A stretch of DNA of 64,000 nt. Source: Acinetobacter gandensis. GTDB lineage: Bacteria; Pseudomonadota; Gammaproteobacteria; Pseudomonadales; Moraxellaceae. Of the stretch, positions 39,537-48,619 are shown piece by piece. Within the stretch, counting starts at the first letter, position 1. Every line of letters begins with the position of its first letter. The notes below the pieces were generated by a model. The model was not told the origin of the DNA and searched no databases. It was given only the letters and a program-made list of their open reading frames with translations. The translations under genes and the position numbers were made by a program. Where the stretch lies: NCBI RefSeq assembly GCF_001678755.1, contig NZ_LZDS01000025.1:124001-188000 (forward strand), read 5' to 3'.

Positions 39537-41545
39537 ATTCCAAAGAAGATAAAGTTGTATTAGAACAACTCGATGAGAAACAACAACAAGCCATATTAGA
39601 AAAATTTGATCGGGAATCTGTTACTCGAATCAATATGAGTAAATCTGTTACCTACTTTGTTGCATTTGTAGCGATCTTTTATTCATTATTTCATTTATTT
39701 ATTACGTTTAATCCTTTACCTGAGTTAATACAGCGTGCAGCCCATGTCGCTATTGGCCTAGCACTCATTTTCTTACTCTATCCAGCTCGTCAAGCAAGCT
39801 CCCGGCAGCATATTTCACTTCTCGATTGGTTCTTGGCTTTGCTTTCCATCTTCAGTTTTTTATATTTATGGAAAGAATATCAATCTATTATGACCACTCG
39901 AGGTGGTATTCCAAATACCTTAGATATCGCGTTTGCAATTATGAGTGTGGTATTAGTCATAGAAGCAACTCGCCGGGTCATGGGGTGGATGCTGCCCATT
40001 TTAAGTTTAATTTTCCTGACCTATACATTTATCAGTCACTTTGATTGGTTGCCAGATCGATTAATTACTCGCCCTTATACCATCAGCGACATTTTCGGAC
40101 ATATGTATTTAAAAACCGAAGGCTTATATTCTTCGGCAATTGGTGCATCCGTCACTTTTATTTTCTTATTTATCCTTTTTGGTGCTTTTCTTGCAAAATC
40201 AGGTATGGGGAAATTGTTCAATGATCTTGCCATGGCATTGGCGGGTCATAAACAAGGTGGTCCTGCCAAAGTTGCTGTAATTTCAAGTGGATTTATGGGC
40301 AGTATTAATGGAACTGCTGTTGCCAATGTTGTTGGCACAGGCTCATTTACCATTCCATTGATGAAAAAAATTGGTTATCACAAGAATTTTGCTGGTGCCG
40401 TTGAAGCCAGTGCATCCGTCGGTGGACAAATTTTGCCGCCAGTCATGGGTGCGAGTGCCTTCATTATGGCCGAAACAACTGGCGTGAGTTATGGCACGAT
40501 TGCACTAGCCGCATTATTACCTGCCTTATTGTATTACCTTGGCGTCATGGCTCAAGTTCATTTCCGTGCGGGTAAAGATGATCTGAAAGGCGTACCTAAA
40601 GCTGATTTACCTAAAGTAAAAGAAGTTCTAAAAGAGCGTGGACATTTACTTATTCCAATTTTGGCACTGGTCTTTTTCTTATTTCAAAATATTCCTGTGA
40701 GCTATGCTGCTGTCTACACCATCGTCCTGACCATCTTTGTAGCAGCTTTAAGAAAATCAACACGAATGGGTGTAAAAGATATTTTAGATGCGCTCGTTGA
40801 TGGAGCCAAACAATCATTATCTGTGATGGCTGCTTGTGCTGTCGTTGGTATTATTATCGGCGTAGTAAGTCTGACAAGTTTTGGTTCAGTAATGACTTCT
40901 TCAATTATGAGTTTAGGTGCAGGTAGTCTCTTTCTCACTTTATTTTTAACCATGATTGCATCGATGATTTTAGGCATGGGGCTTCCATCTATTCCGGCCT
41001 ATATCATTACTGCCACCATGGCAGCACCAGCACTCGCAAACTTTGATATCCCTGTATTAGTCGCGCATATGTTTGTGTTCTATTTTGGTTTATTTGCAAA
41101 CATCACCCCACCAGTTGCCCTTGCCGCCTTTGCGGGCGCAGGAATTGCAGGCGGTGATCCAATGCGCACTGGGTTTCAGGCCTTAAAACTATCTCTTGCT
41201 GGTTTTATTGTTCCATTTTTATTCGTTTATAACCCTGCCATGCTGATGATTGATACCACCAATGTTGCAGTCAATGCTCGAGAATTTGCCTTTCCTGCAT
41301 GGACAACTATAGTGAGTATTACTGTCACTTCAGTGATAGGAATTCTCGCTTTAGGCTCCGCAGTTGAAGGTTATTTCAAGACTTATCTCAACTGGTTCTG
41401 GCGTATTTTTTTAGGTGTGGGTGCGCTGTGTATGATTATTCCAGAAACCATTACAGATATTGTAGGCATTATCATGGTCATCATCGCAATTACGGTGAAT
41501 ATTATCACTGCTAAACGTAAAGCAAACCCGTCTCTTTCCTCCTAA
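39533..41545 (+). CDS. TRAP transporter fused permease (4TM/12TM)
   Basis: A 670-residue permease that joins the small (DctQ-like, about residues 40-180) and large (DctM-like, about 190-600) TRAP subunits. DctM signatures include GSINGTAVANVVGTGSFTIP, SASVGGQILPPVMGASAFIM and GMGLPSIPAYIITATM. Roughly 16-18 membrane helices are visible. The start at 39533 has GGAG seven bases upstream and forms an ATGA overlap with the DUF1850 gene; the frame opens ten codons earlier. With the TAXI protein it forms a sodium- or proton-driven importer. Confidence 0.93.
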   Translation: MNSKEDKVVLEQLDEKQQQAILEKFDRESVTRINMSKSVTYFVAFVAIFYSLFHLFITFNPLPELIQRAAHVAIGLALIFLLYPARQASSRQHISLLDWFLALLSIFSFLYLWKEYQSIMTTRGGIPNTLDIAFAIMSVVLVIEATRRVMGWMLPILSLIFLTYTFISHFDWLPDRLITRPYTISDIFGHMYLKTEGLYSSAIGASVTFIFLFILFGAFLAKSGMGKLFNDLAMALAGHKQGGPAKVAVISSGFMGSINGTAVANVVGTGSFTIPLMKKIGYHKNFAGAVEASASVGGQILPPVMGASAFIMAETTGVSYGTIALAALLPALLYYLGVMAQVHFRAGKDDLKGVPKADLPKVKEVLKERGHLLIPILALVFFLFQNIPVSYAAVYTIVLTIFVAALRKSTRMGVKDILDALVDGAKQSLSVMAACAVVGIIIGVVSLTSFGSVMTSSIMSLGAGSLFLTLFLTMIASMILGMGLPSIPAYIITATMAAPALANFDIPVLVAHMFVFYFGLFANITPPVALAAFAGAGIAGGDPMRTGFQALKLSLAGFIVPFLFVYNPAMLMIDTTNVAVNAREFAFPAWTTIVSITVTSVIGILALGSAVEGYFKTYLNWFWRIFLGVGALCMIIPETITDIVGIIMVIIAITVNIITAKRKANPSLSS

Positions 41546-41555
41546 AAAACCAATT

Positions 41556-41584
41556 AAAAAGCCCGGTAATTACCGGGCTTTTTA
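41556..41584 (+). terminator. Rho-independent terminator of the TRAP operon
   Basis: AAAAAGCCCGGTAA / TTACCGGGCTTTTT is a perfect inverted repeat with almost no loop, ten bases after the permease stop. Confidence 0.9.
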
Positions 41585-41674
41585 ATTTCTTAGACTAAGG
41601 CGTACCCTCATTTGATGGGTGGGTTTTAATGACTTCAAATAATATTTAAAATTATTTGTTCCTCTATATTTTTT

Positions 41675-41940
41675 CAATGCTAAGCCCCTTGTAACAGAGG
41701 ACATTTGGCAAAAAATCTAAGACACAATGCGTTTGTACAGTTACTGCCGTTCAAAGAATTGATCCTAGCCAAAATAATAGAAATATCGTGAAAGCTATTT
41801 TGTAAAAACTAAGTACAAACGCGACATCCTTTGATATGCCTCAAGAATTTTATCCTTGGCATACGGCTTATAATCGCAGGAAAAATAAGAAATTGTGCAA
41901 ATCGTTTTTTAGATGTGTAATTCATAGACATCGTTGAATG
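41675..41940 (+). mobile_element. Decayed remnant of an IS transposase N-terminus
   Basis: Short translated pieces resemble the first third of an IS5-type transposase. From 41679 the frame gives AKPLVTEDIWQKI and then a stop, like the usual opening of such enzymes. In another frame from 41836, MPQEFYPWHTAYNR corresponds to the family's DLPxEFxPWxTVYxRF motif. The pieces are separated by stops and frame changes, and no intact transposase, terminal repeat or target duplication is visible. The rest of the 500-base gap (41585-41990) shows nothing else. This is recognition by eye. Confidence 0.45.
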
Positions 41941-41990
41941 TCTAAAGTTCAGTACTCATAATTTTCAAACACTCCCAATACCACGTTATA

Positions 41991-42017
41991 AAAAATCTGG
42001 CACGAGGCCAGATTTTA
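41991..42017 (-). terminator. Terminator of the Mrp/ApbC gene
   Basis: AAAATCTGGC / GCCAGATTTT, a ten-base perfect stem with a five-base loop, followed leftwards by T residues, 30 bases past the stop. Confidence 0.85.
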
Positions 42018-42046
42018 ATACGATCAACTTAAATTTCAGTTCACCC

Positions 42047-43318
42047 TTAGAAAATACGGTTTTTATCTTTTTCAGCCTGAGGTAATGCATCTGCAACTTT
42101 TTGTGCAATCGCCATGTAGCTTTCAGCAGCATCATCACCTGCTATCACAGATGGTTTCCCTGCATCGGCATTTTCACGAATTTGTACATTCAGCGGTAAA
42201 CGACCTAAGAGCGGAATGTCGTATTGGGCTGAAAGTTGGTCGCCACCACCTGTACCAAAGATTTGCTCTTCATGCCCACAGTTCGAACAAATATGGGTCG
42301 ACATATTTTCAACCACACCCATCACTGGGATGTGTACACGGTTAAACAACTCAATGCCTTTGGTCGCATCCATTAATGCAACGTTCTGTGGTGTCGTCAC
42401 AATCACAGCACCTGTCACTGGTATACGCTGTGCAAGCGTCAACTGAATATCACCTGTGCCTGGCGGCATATCAATGACCAATACATCCAGATCAGGCCAC
42501 AACGTTTGATTAAACAACTGCATTAACGCCCCTGTCGCTTTCGGCCCACGCCAAGCCACTGGCGTATTGTTATCCCCAGTTAAGTGACCAATTGAAAGCA
42601 CAGCCATACCATATGCTTCAATAGGAACAAATTGCTCAGCTTCAATCATCGGCGTGCGGCCTGCATTGCCGAGCATCGTTGGAATACTTGGACCATAGAT
42701 GTCTGCATCTAATACCCCAACCTTTAAACCCAGCTGTTGTAATGCGAGCGCCAAATTCACAGTGGTGGTCGATTTACCCACACCACCTTTGCCTGAAGAC
42801 ACTAAAATTACATTTTTAATGCGTGGATGTTTCGGTACATCACGCTGTTGTGGAGCCGCTTTTTGAATCGGTGGATTATTCGGATCAACTTCGGCAGGTG
42901 CTTCAGGTGTTTTCGCAGACGCATCCACAACTGGAGGTAACTGACTTTTTGCAGCTGAACTTTCAGCTTTTTCTTGGCTAGAACAAATTTCGCCTTCTGC
43001 ATGATGATGACCACAACCACCTTCAGATTTATGCCCTGTTTTTTGTTGAATCACATGCATATTCAGCTCGTTAATGCCGCATTTTTCCAACGCATCTGCC
43101 AAATCATCATGGATTTTTTGTAGATCATCCGCCTCGGAAGGCATTGTATTTATGGTGATTTGAAGTATCTGCCCTTGCACATTGACCTGTGTAATACGAT
43201 CCTTCAATGCATTGCTAGAATTCGGCAAGATATAATTTTGTAAAACCTGTTGGATTTCCTCCTCTTTCACCTCTTGTGACGGTGAAAACACAGATTTTAG
43301 GGAAGAAAGCCACGACAT
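42047..43318 (-). CDS. apbC: Mrp/ApbC family iron-sulfur carrier P-loop ATPase
   Basis: A 423-residue protein (423 codons plus stop). Residues 15-90 are a MIP18/DUF59-like domain. The P-loop ATPase has the deviant Walker A GKGGVGKST (176-184), LDADIYGPSIPTMLG, VIDMPPGTGDIQLTL and the C-terminal CSNCG cysteine pair that binds a [4Fe-4S] cluster. It should help deliver iron-sulfur clusters to target enzymes. The linker holds an unusual C-G-H-H-H segment with a second cysteine nearby (about 101-113). The start at 43318 has GGAG upstream; the frame opens eight codons earlier. It is monocistronic with its own terminator. Confidence 0.93.
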   Translation of the reverse strand: MSWLSSLKSVFSPSQEVKEEEIQQVLQNYILPNSSNALKDRITQVNVQGQILQITINTMPSEADDLQKIHDDLADALEKCGINELNMHVIQQKTGHKSEGGCGHHHAEGEICSSQEKAESSAAKSQLPPVVDASAKTPEAPAEVDPNNPPIQKAAPQQRDVPKHPRIKNVILVSSGKGGVGKSTTTVNLALALQQLGLKVGVLDADIYGPSIPTMLGNAGRTPMIEAEQFVPIEAYGMAVLSIGHLTGDNNTPVAWRGPKATGALMQLFNQTLWPDLDVLVIDMPPGTGDIQLTLAQRIPVTGAVIVTTPQNVALMDATKGIELFNRVHIPVMGVVENMSTHICSNCGHEEQIFGTGGGDQLSAQYDIPLLGRLPLNVQIRENADAGKPSVIAGDDAAESYMAIAQKVADALPQAEKDKNRIF

Positions 43319-43665
43319 TGCTTTGTCTCCAAACAGGAACATCAGAAAAATAATATTGATAGTTTACCTGTTCGCGGGAGCGAGAGTAAGAGGGAGATGA
43401 ATGACTTATCCCTATAAGCTTATAAAGTTGAGTAATTTAGTCAACTTTTCAGCAAGTTTCTAAAAATGTGCAACATATCACTGATCCTTGAAGATATACA
43501 CGCCAATCAATCTAGCGAATTAAGTCCTAAACTGTTTACATTTCAACCCTACATTTCCCAAATGAATTCAGCTTATATTTCAGCATATTCAAAAGATAAT
43601 AATCCGTTTGATGTGAAAATCATCATGTAGTGCTTCATTTTATAAGTTTAAGCTGGGGGAAGAAG
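43319..43665. other. Intergenic region with an 8-base inverted repeat
   Basis: About 345 bases between apbC and a small secreted-protein gene. At 43424-43448, AAAGTTGA and TCAACTTT are spaced by nine bases. Part of this (AGTAATTTAGTCAACTTT) recurs exactly before the DUF4124-like gene near 22929. No gene is seen. Confidence 0.5.
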
Positions 43666-43974
43666 ATGTTTAAAAAAACTTTATTAGTCTTGATGTTCTT
43701 TGCCACAACATTACAGGCCGCAGTATCGACCGAAGCTATTCAAACACCAGATCGTCAAACTGTAGCAATTGGCGATCGACTTGAGGATATGCGTACACGC
43801 ATGCAGGCATCACCAATCAAGATGGAATCTCATCCTCTCCAAATTAAAGGTCAGCCGACGACATTAGCAGTGGATTACACGTATGAAATTGCCAATATGC
43901 GATATGTGATTACCATAGTAAATGATCACGTGCATGAAATTAAAACTGAGAACCTCGATGGTCTCCGTCAATAA
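43666..43974 (+). CDS. Small secreted protein of unknown function
   Basis: A 102-residue protein. The signal peptide (FKKTLLVLMFFATTLQA) is cut before AVSTEAIQ. The mature 80 residues are hydrophilic with a C-terminal beta motif (TLAVDYTYEIANMRYVITIV). There is no lipobox or cysteine. A GGGGGAAGAAG ribosome site lies directly before the ATG at 43666; the frame opens twelve codons earlier but without such a site. I do not recognise the family, which may be an Acinetobacter-specific periplasmic protein. Confidence 0.72.
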   Translation: MFKKTLLVLMFFATTLQAAVSTEAIQTPDRQTVAIGDRLEDMRTRMQASPIKMESHPLQIKGQPTTLAVDYTYEIANMRYVITIVNDHVHEIKTENLDGLRQ

Positions 43975-44000
43975 TCATTTGAGATACACGTTTTACAAGT

Positions 44001-44032
44001 AAAAAAACCGTTCCAATGGAACGGTTTTTTTA
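44001..44032. terminator. Bidirectional terminator
   Basis: AAAAAAACCGTTCC / GGAACGGTTTTTTT with a short loop, between the small secreted-protein gene and the convergent LEA-like gene. Confidence 0.92.
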
Positions 44033-44062
44033 AGGTTGATCAAAGTAATTTTTAGTTACGAA

Positions 44063-44461
44063 TTAAGCCTGATCATCTTTTTTAAACTTATTAAAGGTAT
44101 CAGTGGCTTTCTTTTTCAGTTCATCAAATTTTTCACTTGCTTGCACTTTAAGTTCGTCAAATTTCTCTACTGCGTCATGTTTAAGTTCTGCCGCTTTGAC
44201 TTTGGCTTCATCTAATTTGTGACTGGCTTCAGTTTTGAGATGCTCAAATTTATCTTTAGCCTCATTACTTTGTTCAGCATGTTCATGCTTAGCATCATTT
44301 AAAGCTCTTTCTCCTTCGAGTTTTAACTCTTCAGCTTTATGCTTTGCACCATCGAGGGCTTTTTCACCTTCAAGCTGAGCTTCTTTGGCTTTGAGCTTTA
44401 GATCATCACCCAACTCTGACGCTTTATCTTTCAATTGATCAATTTTATTTTCAGTTGTCAT
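44063..44461 (-). CDS. LEA-like hydrophilic amphipathic-helix protein
   Basis: A 132-residue protein made almost wholly of Lys, Glu, Asp, Ala and Leu in 11-residue-like repeats (KAKEAQLEGEKALDGAKHK, AEELKLEGERALNDAKHE, EKFDELKVQASEKFDELKKK). It has no signal peptide, membrane segment, cysteine or tryptophan. Such sequences are hydrophilins of the late-embryogenesis-abundant type; in Acinetobacter baumannii similar proteins (DtpA/DtpB) protect cells against drying. Whether this is an orthologue cannot be told by eye. Start at 44461 is preceded by GAGGCGAG. It lies alone. Confidence 0.78.
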   Translation of the reverse strand: MTTENKIDQLKDKASELGDDLKLKAKEAQLEGEKALDGAKHKAEELKLEGERALNDAKHEHAEQSNEAKDKFEHLKTEASHKLDEAKVKAAELKHDAVEKFDELKVQASEKFDELKKKATDTFNKFKKDDQA

Positions 44462-44739
44462 CGTTCTCGCCTCTTCTCTGTTATTGTCTAACAATAGTTA
44501 TAACGTGCTTTGACGGGATGACCTTAAAAATATGCATTTAGAAACAATTGAGCTACATGACGTTGCATTTACGCTTTTTGGCATAAGGTTAGGAGTTAAA
44601 ATTGATCCGAGTTTAAATGTATTAAATCATTGAAAAATATAAAGGCTACTTTTATTGTATTGATATTCATCAATATAAATTAAGCAAAACGCATAACGGT
44701 AAAGCCCCTAATGATGCACTTTACCGCTGCATAAAAAGA

Positions 44740-45537
44740 TTATTTGCTGACTGTGCTCATAAAACTGACCGCTGCAAATAACCAAATAAAGAGTACAAAG
44801 CTACGACCTTGATTGAAATGGGTAAGCTCTGTTCCATGTAAAATATTATGGCGCGTCATCGCAACTGTTGAACTGCTATCCATTTGATAAGCAGCCAATT
44901 CAGCAAAATAATGATTCAGTTCATTGGCAATTTTTGCTTTATGCCAAAGACTCTTAATTTCACTGCCTTTTAGACCGGGTACAATTTTATATACATCGAC
45001 AAACTTGGTACCGCTCTGCTTTAAAAAGCCCGTTTGAATCAGTACATCAGTTAAAATGCCTTCTAACTGTGCATACAAGACAGGGATACAACCGGCATGG
45101 AAATTCAGCTTATACAGTTTAAAAGCTTCAAGTAGAACCAAACGACGTTGCGCTTTATTTTCACCAATCTCTAAGGCATCAAAGGCTTTCAACATTTCTG
45201 TCTGAAAAAACTCGGTGTTAATCGCATCGAGTAAATGAAACTGTTTTTGATCTTCATGTTGATGCAGCAATTGCCAAAAGTACAACAAGTTTAAGGCGTC
45301 ATTTGCCACTTTCATTTCTACAGGTTGATCAAGCTCATCGGCCAATACATCGAAGTAAGGTTCAGTTGTAGCCAAATCACGTAAAGTCTGAATCAGTAAT
45401 GCATGTTCATCTGCCGAAATCTGCTCAAGGTATTGTTGTGCTTCTTTGACAATGTGCTGACCGAGTTGTTTATTACGCTGTTGATTTTGCGGAATACGGG
45501 TCACAGGCTGGTCGTCATCATAATCGTCGTCGTACAT
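44740..45537 (-). CDS. Uncharacterised helical protein with a HEPN-like RxxxxH motif
   Basis: A 265-residue soluble, mostly helical protein. An acidic start (YDDDYDDDQ) and a disordered stretch to about 25 precede the body. Near the C-terminus MTRHNILHGTELTHFN (R229-H234) has the R-x4-H spacing of HEPN ribonuclease or nucleotide-binding domains. The region before it (LVLLEAFKLYKLNFHAGCIPVLYAQLEGIL, about 135-162) matches the long helix pair typical of Apea/HEPN-like families. The final helix (FVLFIWLFAAVSFMS) is hydrophobic and may insert in the membrane. I do not know its function. Start at 45537 chosen over the longer frame. Confidence 0.68.
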   Translation of the reverse strand: MYDDDYDDDQPVTRIPQNQQRNKQLGQHIVKEAQQYLEQISADEHALLIQTLRDLATTEPYFDVLADELDQPVEMKVANDALNLLYFWQLLHQHEDQKQFHLLDAINTEFFQTEMLKAFDALEIGENKAQRRLVLLEAFKLYKLNFHAGCIPVLYAQLEGILTDVLIQTGFLKQSGTKFVDVYKIVPGLKGSEIKSLWHKAKIANELNHYFAELAAYQMDSSSTVAMTRHNILHGTELTHFNQGRSFVLFIWLFAAVSFMSTVSK

Positions 45538-45710
45538 GGGCTTGTCACTCTTAAAGGCATCACAGATATGCCCTATTATCACTGTAATTAGCGCTGCAAT
45601 ATAGAAATATTTAGTTTTCAGAAGATTTCACTGATTCCCTTGTGCAAGTACTGGCTATCTCATGTAAAATTACAGCCCATTGCATACATACGAATGAGAG
45701 AGTTATATCC

Positions 45711-47768
45711 GTGCGTAATATTTTAGTCACTAACGCCCTACCATACGCCAATGGCCCGATCCATATGGGTCACTTACTTGGTTACATCCAGGCTGATATC
45801 TGGGTTCGTGCTATGCGTGCAATGGGTCATAACGTGACTTATGTATGTGCGGATGATGCTCACGGCACAGCGATTATGCTGCGCGCTGAAGCCAACGGCA
45901 TTTCACCTGAACAGCAAATTGCCAATGTTCAAAAAGAACATGAGCGTGATTTTGCTGGCTTTAAAGTGGACTTTGACCACTACGACTCAACGAATAGTGC
46001 TGAAAACCAAGCACGTGCTTCAGAGATCTATCTGAAAAACCGTGATGGCGGCAATATTGCAGTACGTCCTGTAACACAGCTGTTCGACCCTGAAAAAGGC
46101 ATGTTCCTGTCTGACCGTTTCATTAAAGGCACATGTCCGAAATGTAAAGCGGAAGACCAGTACGGCGACTCTTGCGAAGTATGCGGTACAACATATAACG
46201 CAACTGAATTGCTGAACCCTAAATCGACATTGAGCGGTGCTGCACCTGTTGAAAAATCTTCAGATCACTACTTCTTTAAATTGCCAAACTTTGGTGAATA
46301 CTTACAAAAATGGACACGTGACGAAGGTCGTTTACCTGTATCCATTGCTAACAAATTAGATGAATGGTTTGAAGCAGGCTTGTCTGATTGGGATATTTCT
46401 CGTGACGCACCTTACTTCGGTTTTGAAATACCAGATGCGCCAAACAAATATTTCTACGTTTGGGTAGACGCGCCTATCGGCTATATGTCGAGCTTTGAAA
46501 ACTACATTAAAACTAAACGTCCTAATTTAAGCTTTGACGATTACTGGAAAAAAGATTCTAAAAATGAGGTGTATCACTTCATTGGTAAAGACATCGTTTA
46601 CTTCCACGCGTTGTTCTGGCCTGCAATGCTTGAAGGTGCAAACTACCGCACCCCAACAAGCTTATTCGTAAATGGTTTCTTGACTGTAAATGGTCAAAAA
46701 ATGTCTAAATCTCGCGGTACGTTCATTAAAGCGGAAACATATTTAGAGCATTTAAACCCTGAATATTTACGTTATTACTTCGCGTCTAAACTTTCTGACA
46801 AAGTTGAAGATTCTGACTTGAACCTTGATGATTTCGTTCAGAAAGTAAACTCCGACCTTGTTGGTAAAGTCGTGAACATCGCAAGTCGTTGTGCAAAATT
46901 CATTAACACCAAGTTTGATAACAAACTTTCTGCAACATGTGCAGAACCTGAATTGGTGCAAAGCTTTATTGATGCAGGTGCATCTATCGCTGCGCAATAT
47001 GAAGCGCGTGAATTCTCTGCTGCAATTCGTGAAATCATGGCACTTGCAGACAAAGCCAACCAATACATCGATGAGAAAAAGCCTTGGGCGCTTGCGAAAA
47101 TTGAAGGCGAAGAACAACAAGTTCATGACGTATGTTCTGTAGGTATTAACTTGTTCCGTCAATTGGCAGTTTACCTTGCTCCAGTTCTTCCAACTTTGGC
47201 TGCTCAAGTTCAAGACTTCTTGAAGCTTGAGTCTTTCGACTTTGCTTCAGGCAAAACGATTTTGGTAAATCATGAAATTGCTCAATTCCAACCATTGATG
47301 CAGCGTGTAGATCCAAAAGCAGTTGCTGCAATGGTCGATGCATCTAAAGACTCTTTAGCTGCACCTGCTGAAGCACCAAAAGCTGAGAAGAAAAAAGAGA
47401 AGAAAGCTGAAAAGAAACCTGAGCTTAAAGTTGGCGAAGCTGAAATCATCGGTATCGAAGACTTTATGAAAGTTGACTTGCGTGTAGCAGAAGTTTTAGA
47501 AGCTGCTCACGTTGAAGGTTCTGACAAGCTTTTACAACTCACTTTAAATGTCGGTGAAGTTGAACCACGTAACGTGTTTAGCGGTATTCGTGAGTTTTAC
47601 CAACCTGAAGACCTTAAAGGCAAATTAGTCGTAATGGTGGCAAACCTTGCACCACGTAAGATGCGTTTTGGTATTTCTAACGGTATGGTTTTAGCTGCGG
47701 GTAATGGCGAAGGTGTTTGGGTGATTTCACCTGAAACAGGTGCTAAAGCTGGCGATAAAGTGTCTTAA
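45711..47768 (+). CDS. metG: Methionyl-tRNA synthetase
   Basis: A 685-residue class I synthetase. It has HMGH (residues 18-21) for ATP binding, a zinc knuckle [22 protein letters not shown] at 330-334, an alpha-helical anticodon-binding part, a Lys/Glu/Ala-rich linker near 550-575 and a C-terminal tRNA-binding (Trbp111) domain from about 580. The start is GTG at 45711, preceded by GAGAGAG; upstream codons in frame do not match the family, and [18 protein letters not shown] is the standard N-terminus. It is monocistronic. Confidence 0.97.
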   Translation: MRNILVTNALPYANGPIHMGHLLGYIQADIWVRAMRAMGHNVTYVCADDAHGTAIMLRAEANGISPEQQIANVQKEHERDFAGFKVDFDHYDSTNSAENQARASEIYLKNRDGGNIAVRPVTQLFDPEKGMFLSDRFIKGTCPKCKAEDQYGDSCEVCGTTYNATELLNPKSTLSGAAPVEKSSDHYFFKLPNFGEYLQKWTRDEGRLPVSIANKLDEWFEAGLSDWDISRDAPYFGFEIPDAPNKYFYVWVDAPIGYMSSFENYIKTKRPNLSFDDYWKKDSKNEVYHFIGKDIVYFHALFWPAMLEGANYRTPTSLFVNGFLTVNGQKMSKSRGTFIKAETYLEHLNPEYLRYYFASKLSDKVEDSDLNLDDFVQKVNSDLVGKVVNIASRCAKFINTKFDNKLSATCAEPELVQSFIDAGASIAAQYEAREFSAAIREIMALADKANQYIDEKKPWALAKIEGEEQQVHDVCSVGINLFRQLAVYLAPVLPTLAAQVQDFLKLESFDFASGKTILVNHEIAQFQPLMQRVDPKAVAAMVDASKDSLAAPAEAPKAEKKKEKKAEKKPELKVGEAEIIGIEDFMKVDLRVAEVLEAAHVEGSDKLLQLTLNVGEVEPRNVFSGIREFYQPEDLKGKLVVMVANLAPRKMRFGISNGMVLAAGNGEGVWVISPETGAKAGDKVS

Positions 47769-47785
47769 GATTTAGACACTTAGAC

Positions 47786-47818
47786 AAAGCCCTGCTATAT
47801 TTTAGTGGGGTTTTTTTA
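47786..47818 (+). terminator. Terminator of metG
   Basis: An imperfect stem AAAGCCCTGCTA / TAGTGGGGTTT with a TATTT loop and seven T residues, about 20 bases past metG. Confidence 0.7.
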
Positions 47819-47830
47819 TAGCTATAAATA

Positions 47831-48619
47831 ATGAATAGATTGATAAAGTTTTTTTGCTTAGCTCTACCAATAATCTTAATAATTATTAGTGTACTAGCTA
47901 CTTATTTTATTTTTACTAACAAAGCTTTTCAAATTGGAACAACCTTCTTGATTGATCCAAATTTAGGAGCTTCTTTAGGTAATTTGTATGGAGGACTTAT
48001 AGGTACTCTCTTAAGTGCATCAAGTATATTCCTCTTAATTTATACAATTATTAATCAAAGAGATGAAACACAGAAAAATAATTTAAAGTCAAATTTTTTT
48101 AAAATGATTGATTATCACAACCAACATTTAATAAATATTTCTTTATCTACACCCAACCCAAAGAATCTATCAAAAGTAGAGAAAGAAACTTTTGTAACTT
48201 CTAAAATTCAGTTCAAAAGAATTGTACAAGCAATTAAAGAAATTTCTGTACAAGAAAATCTACAGAATCCACCCAAAGAAGGGAAAAAGGCTTTTGTAAC
48301 CTTCAAAATTCAGTTCAAAAGAATTTTAGAAACAATTAAAGAAATTTCTGTACAAGAAAATCTACTGCTTAATGACTCAGAGATAATAGATATCTCATAT
48401 GTTATTTTTTACTTTGGCATAGAAGGAAGCTGGACCACATTTATAACAAATAAGCTATCAAGATATAAAGGATTTAATGAAGAATTAGTTATCAAAATTC
48501 AAAACTCATTGATACAAAAAGATGCTACTGGTGGCTTGTTAAAAACAAACCAAACCCATTTAAGTTCTTATTTTAGAAATATGTACAATGCCATAAAAAT
48601 GGTAGATGATTCTAAATGA
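47831..48619 (+). CDS. Abortive-infection (putAbiC-like) membrane protein, N-terminal part of a frameshifted gene
   Basis: A 262-residue product, extremely AT-rich compared with its neighbours. Two N-terminal helices (LIKFFCLALPIILIIISVLA and GNLYGGLIGTLLSASSIFLL) precede NQRDETQKNNLKSNFFKMID, the opening typical of the putative phage abortive-infection (AbiC-like) family. A nearly exact in-frame repeat of 34 residues follows (FVTSKIQFKRIVQAIKEISV and FVTFKIQFKRILETIKEISV). It ends at TGA just where the family continues, and the next frame (48606-48842) supplies the expected end. Likely one gene broken by a single-base insertion. Anti-phage function is known for the family only. Confidence 0.75.
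   Translation: MNRLIKFFCLALPIILIIISVLATYFIFTNKAFQIGTTFLIDPNLGASLGNLYGGLIGTLLSASSIFLLIYTIINQRDETQKNNLKSNFFKMIDYHNQHLINISLSTPNPKNLSKVEKETFVTSKIQFKRIVQAIKEISVQENLQNPPKEGKKAFVTFKIQFKRILETIKEISVQENLLLNDSEIIDISYVIFYFGIEGSWTTFITNKLSRYKGFNEELVIKIQNSLIQKDATGGLLKTNQTHLSSYFRNMYNAIKMVDDSK

Noticed and set aside
46767-47213. A 148-codon minus-strand frame inside metG
   Set aside because: It lies wholly within a highly conserved synthetase gene and has no ribosome site or recognisable motif.
48606-48619. Programmed +1 frameshifting in the AbiC-like gene
   Set aside because: The overlap has no prfB-like slippery codon with an internal ribosome site, so a mutation is favoured. Not fully excluded.
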